Assembly: GCA_036787815.1 (NCBI GenBank)
Contig: DAIQOP010000211.1
Coordinates: forward strand, 1 to 6,924
Direction of reading: 5' to 3'
DNA length: 6,924 nucleotides
Source of the DNA: DATBAK01 sp036787815
GTDB lineage: Bacteria; Actinomycetota; Acidimicrobiia; IMCC26256; PALSA-610
Below the pieces are notes generated by a model. The model saw only the letters and a program-made list of their open reading frames with translations, was not told where the DNA came from and made no database searches. Below, piece by piece: positions 5,772-6,924 of this stretch. Position 1 is the first letter of the stretch. Every line of letters begins with the position of its first letter. Position numbers and translations under genes: made by a program.

Positions 5772-6833
5772 ATGCGCGCCGCCATCGCGAGGAACCGAGC
5801 CATCGTCGTCGACGACATCACCGATCCGGTGCCCGGCCCGGGCGACGCGTTGGTACGGGTGAAGGCCTGCGGCATCTGCGGTTCCGATCTGCATGCGCTC
5901 CTGCACGCCGACGAGCTCGTCGCCGCGACGGCCGAGGTCGGTGTGCCGCTCGCGTTCGACCCCCATCTCGACTACGTGATGGGTCACGAGTTCACTGCCG
6001 AGGTGCTCGAGCTCGGCCCCGCGACCGACGGTGTGGCGATCGCCCCGGGAGATCTGGTCACGTCGCTGCCGGTCGCCCTCACCGCGACGGGCGTGGAGCC
6101 CGTCGGCGCGTACAGCAACGTCTACAACGGCGGGTACGCGGAGCTCATGCGCCTCACCGCGGGCATCTGCCTGAAGGTTCCCAACGGCCTCGACGCGCGC
6201 CGCGCCGCGCTCACCGAACCGATGGCGGTCGGCCGCCACGCGGTCGCGCGCGGCGCCGTGGTCCCGGCCGACGCTGCGATCGTGCTGGGTGCAGGCCCGG
6301 TGGGGTTGGCCGTCGTCGCGGAGCTGCACCGCCTCCGCGTCGAGACGATCGTCGTGAGCGACCTGTCGCCGCGCCGGCGCGCCACCGCGCTCGCGATGGG
6401 TGCGACCGAGTCGGTCGATCCGGCGAACGACGATCCGGTCGAGGCGTGGCTGCGGGTCGACGGCCGCCGAACGCCTGTGGTCTTCGACGCCATCGGCGTG
6501 CCCGGCTCGCTCGCGCTCGCGATCTCGGTCGCGCCCGCCGCGTCGCGTGTCGTCGTGGTCGGCTCGTGTATGCAGACCGACGCGATCCGCCCGGTGCTTC
6601 CGCAGATGAAGCAGCTCACGATCGTGTTCTCGTTCGCGTACGACCCGTTCGAGTTCGCCGACACGCTGCGCGCCATCGCCGAGGGCGAGATCGACGTGAG
6701 CCCGATGATCACCGGCGTCTGCGGGATCGACGGTGTCGCCGGCGCGTTCACCGCGCTCGGGTCACCCGAGGATCACGTGAAGATCCTCGTCGAGCCGGGC
6801 GCCCCCGCCGCGGTGACGCCGATCAGCGTGTGA
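5772..6833 (+). CDS. Zinc-type medium-chain alcohol dehydrogenase (MDR superfamily), NAD-dependent by motif
   Basis: A 353-residue medium-chain dehydrogenase/reductase, cytoplasmic, interconverting an alcohol and an aldehyde or ketone. The catalytic domain has KACGICGSDLH, with C36 as zinc ligand; GHE at 71-73 (H72, E73); and TEPMAVGRHAV, with E149 in the position used as a ligand in sorbitol/threonine dehydrogenase-like members. The Rossmann domain has VLGAGPVGLA (171-180), and D197 at the end of the second strand (VVSDLSPRRR) suggests NAD over NADP. The four-cysteine structural zinc loop is absent: the region around residues 93-125 has no cysteine. About 35 residues separate C36 from H72, versus about 20 in classical ADHs, so there is an insertion. 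The start is the ATG at 5772, since MRAAIARNRAIVV fits the family's N-terminus; no good Shine-Dalgarno is seen. It is divergent from the acyl-CoA dehydrogenase operon and may share its control region. The alcohol substrate is unknown. Confidence 0.92.
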   Translation: MRAAIARNRAIVVDDITDPVPGPGDALVRVKACGICGSDLHALLHADELVAATAEVGVPLAFDPHLDYVMGHEFTAEVLELGPATDGVAIAPGDLVTSLPVALTATGVEPVGAYSNVYNGGYAELMRLTAGICLKVPNGLDARRAALTEPMAVGRHAVARGAVVPADAAIVLGAGPVGLAVVAELHRLRVETIVVSDLSPRRRATALAMGATESVDPANDDPVEAWLRVDGRRTPVVFDAIGVPGSLALAISVAPAASRVVVVGSCMQTDAIRPVLPQMKQLTIVFSFAYDPFEFADTLRAIAEGEIDVSPMITGVCGIDGVAGAFTALGSPEDHVKILVEPGAPAAVTPISV

Positions 6834-6880
6834 ACCCGATCCCTGGTACTGCATCCGTGTCGTATGCGAGGGCGGGTTCA
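6831..6880 (+). other. 8-bp inverted repeat spanning the alcohol dehydrogenase stop codon
   Basis: TGAACCCG (6831-6838, including the TGA stop) and CGGGTTCA (6873-6880) are perfect inverted repeats 34 bases apart, with a smaller GCAT/ATGC pair (6851-6854, 6864-6867) nested inside. It could form a long imperfect hairpin at the mRNA 3' end. No T-run follows directly, so a terminator role is only possible. It might also be an element boundary. Confidence 0.3.
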
Positions 6881-6924
6881 AGTGGTGCGCGCAATTTCTT
6901 GGTGAGGGTTCCAGTGTTGATGGG
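6834..6924. other. Unassigned right-edge stretch with lower GC
   Basis: These 91 bases are about 58% G+C by hand count, clearly below the coding sequence to the left. On the minus strand one frame is open from the edge for about 30 codons (it includes INTGTLTKKLRAPLEP), but it has no recognisable domain and the window ends too soon to judge. I see no start codon with a ribosome site and no tRNA. Confidence 0.4.

Overview
The window is high-GC bacterial DNA (roughly 70% G+C by eye). It has tightly packed genes, frequent GTG starts, overlapping stop/start codons and one promoter that looks leaderless. Together these suggest an actinobacterium, perhaps an uncultured Acidimicrobiia-like lineage, but no marker gene is present to fix the taxonomy. 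The sequence is draft quality. A run of exactly 100 N (4066-4165) is flanked by two identical 55-bp sequences, and one gene carries a single-base frameshift.

Layout: five genes on the minus strand run right to left as a probable operon. They are an acyl-CoA dehydrogenase (4455-5675), an acyl-CoA carboxylase carboxyltransferase (beta) subunit (2596-4325, interrupted by the N gap), a Fe(II)/2-oxoglutarate oxygenase of the aspartyl/asparaginyl hydroxylase type (1852-2544), a class I SAM-dependent methyltransferase (1113-1852, frameshifted) and a luciferase-like flavin-dependent monooxygenase (1041 down to the left edge, 3' end missing). A zinc-type alcohol dehydrogenase (5772-6833) is transcribed in the opposite direction. 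The last 91 bases (6834-6924) hold no assignable gene and are noticeably less GC-rich (about 58%).

How the genes may work together: an alcohol dehydrogenase, an acyl-CoA dehydrogenase, an acyl-CoA carboxylase subunit and a limonene-monooxygenase-like flavoprotein in one cluster suggest catabolism of a branched, terpenoid-like or other hydrophobic substrate through CoA thioesters. That is inference; no gene here identifies the substrate. The oxygenase and methyltransferase overlap by one base and have no obvious link to acyl-CoA chemistry.

The main points to check are: (1) the N gap is almost certainly a scaffolding artefact, because collapsing the 55-bp duplicate restores one intact 524-residue carboxyltransferase; (2) the methyltransferase needs one extra base near 1598-1601; (3) two near-identical 12-bp palindromes in the divergent intergenic region look like paired operators; (4) the oxygenase has a -10 element placed for a leaderless transcript. 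I found no RNA genes, CRISPR array or identifiable insertion sequence.
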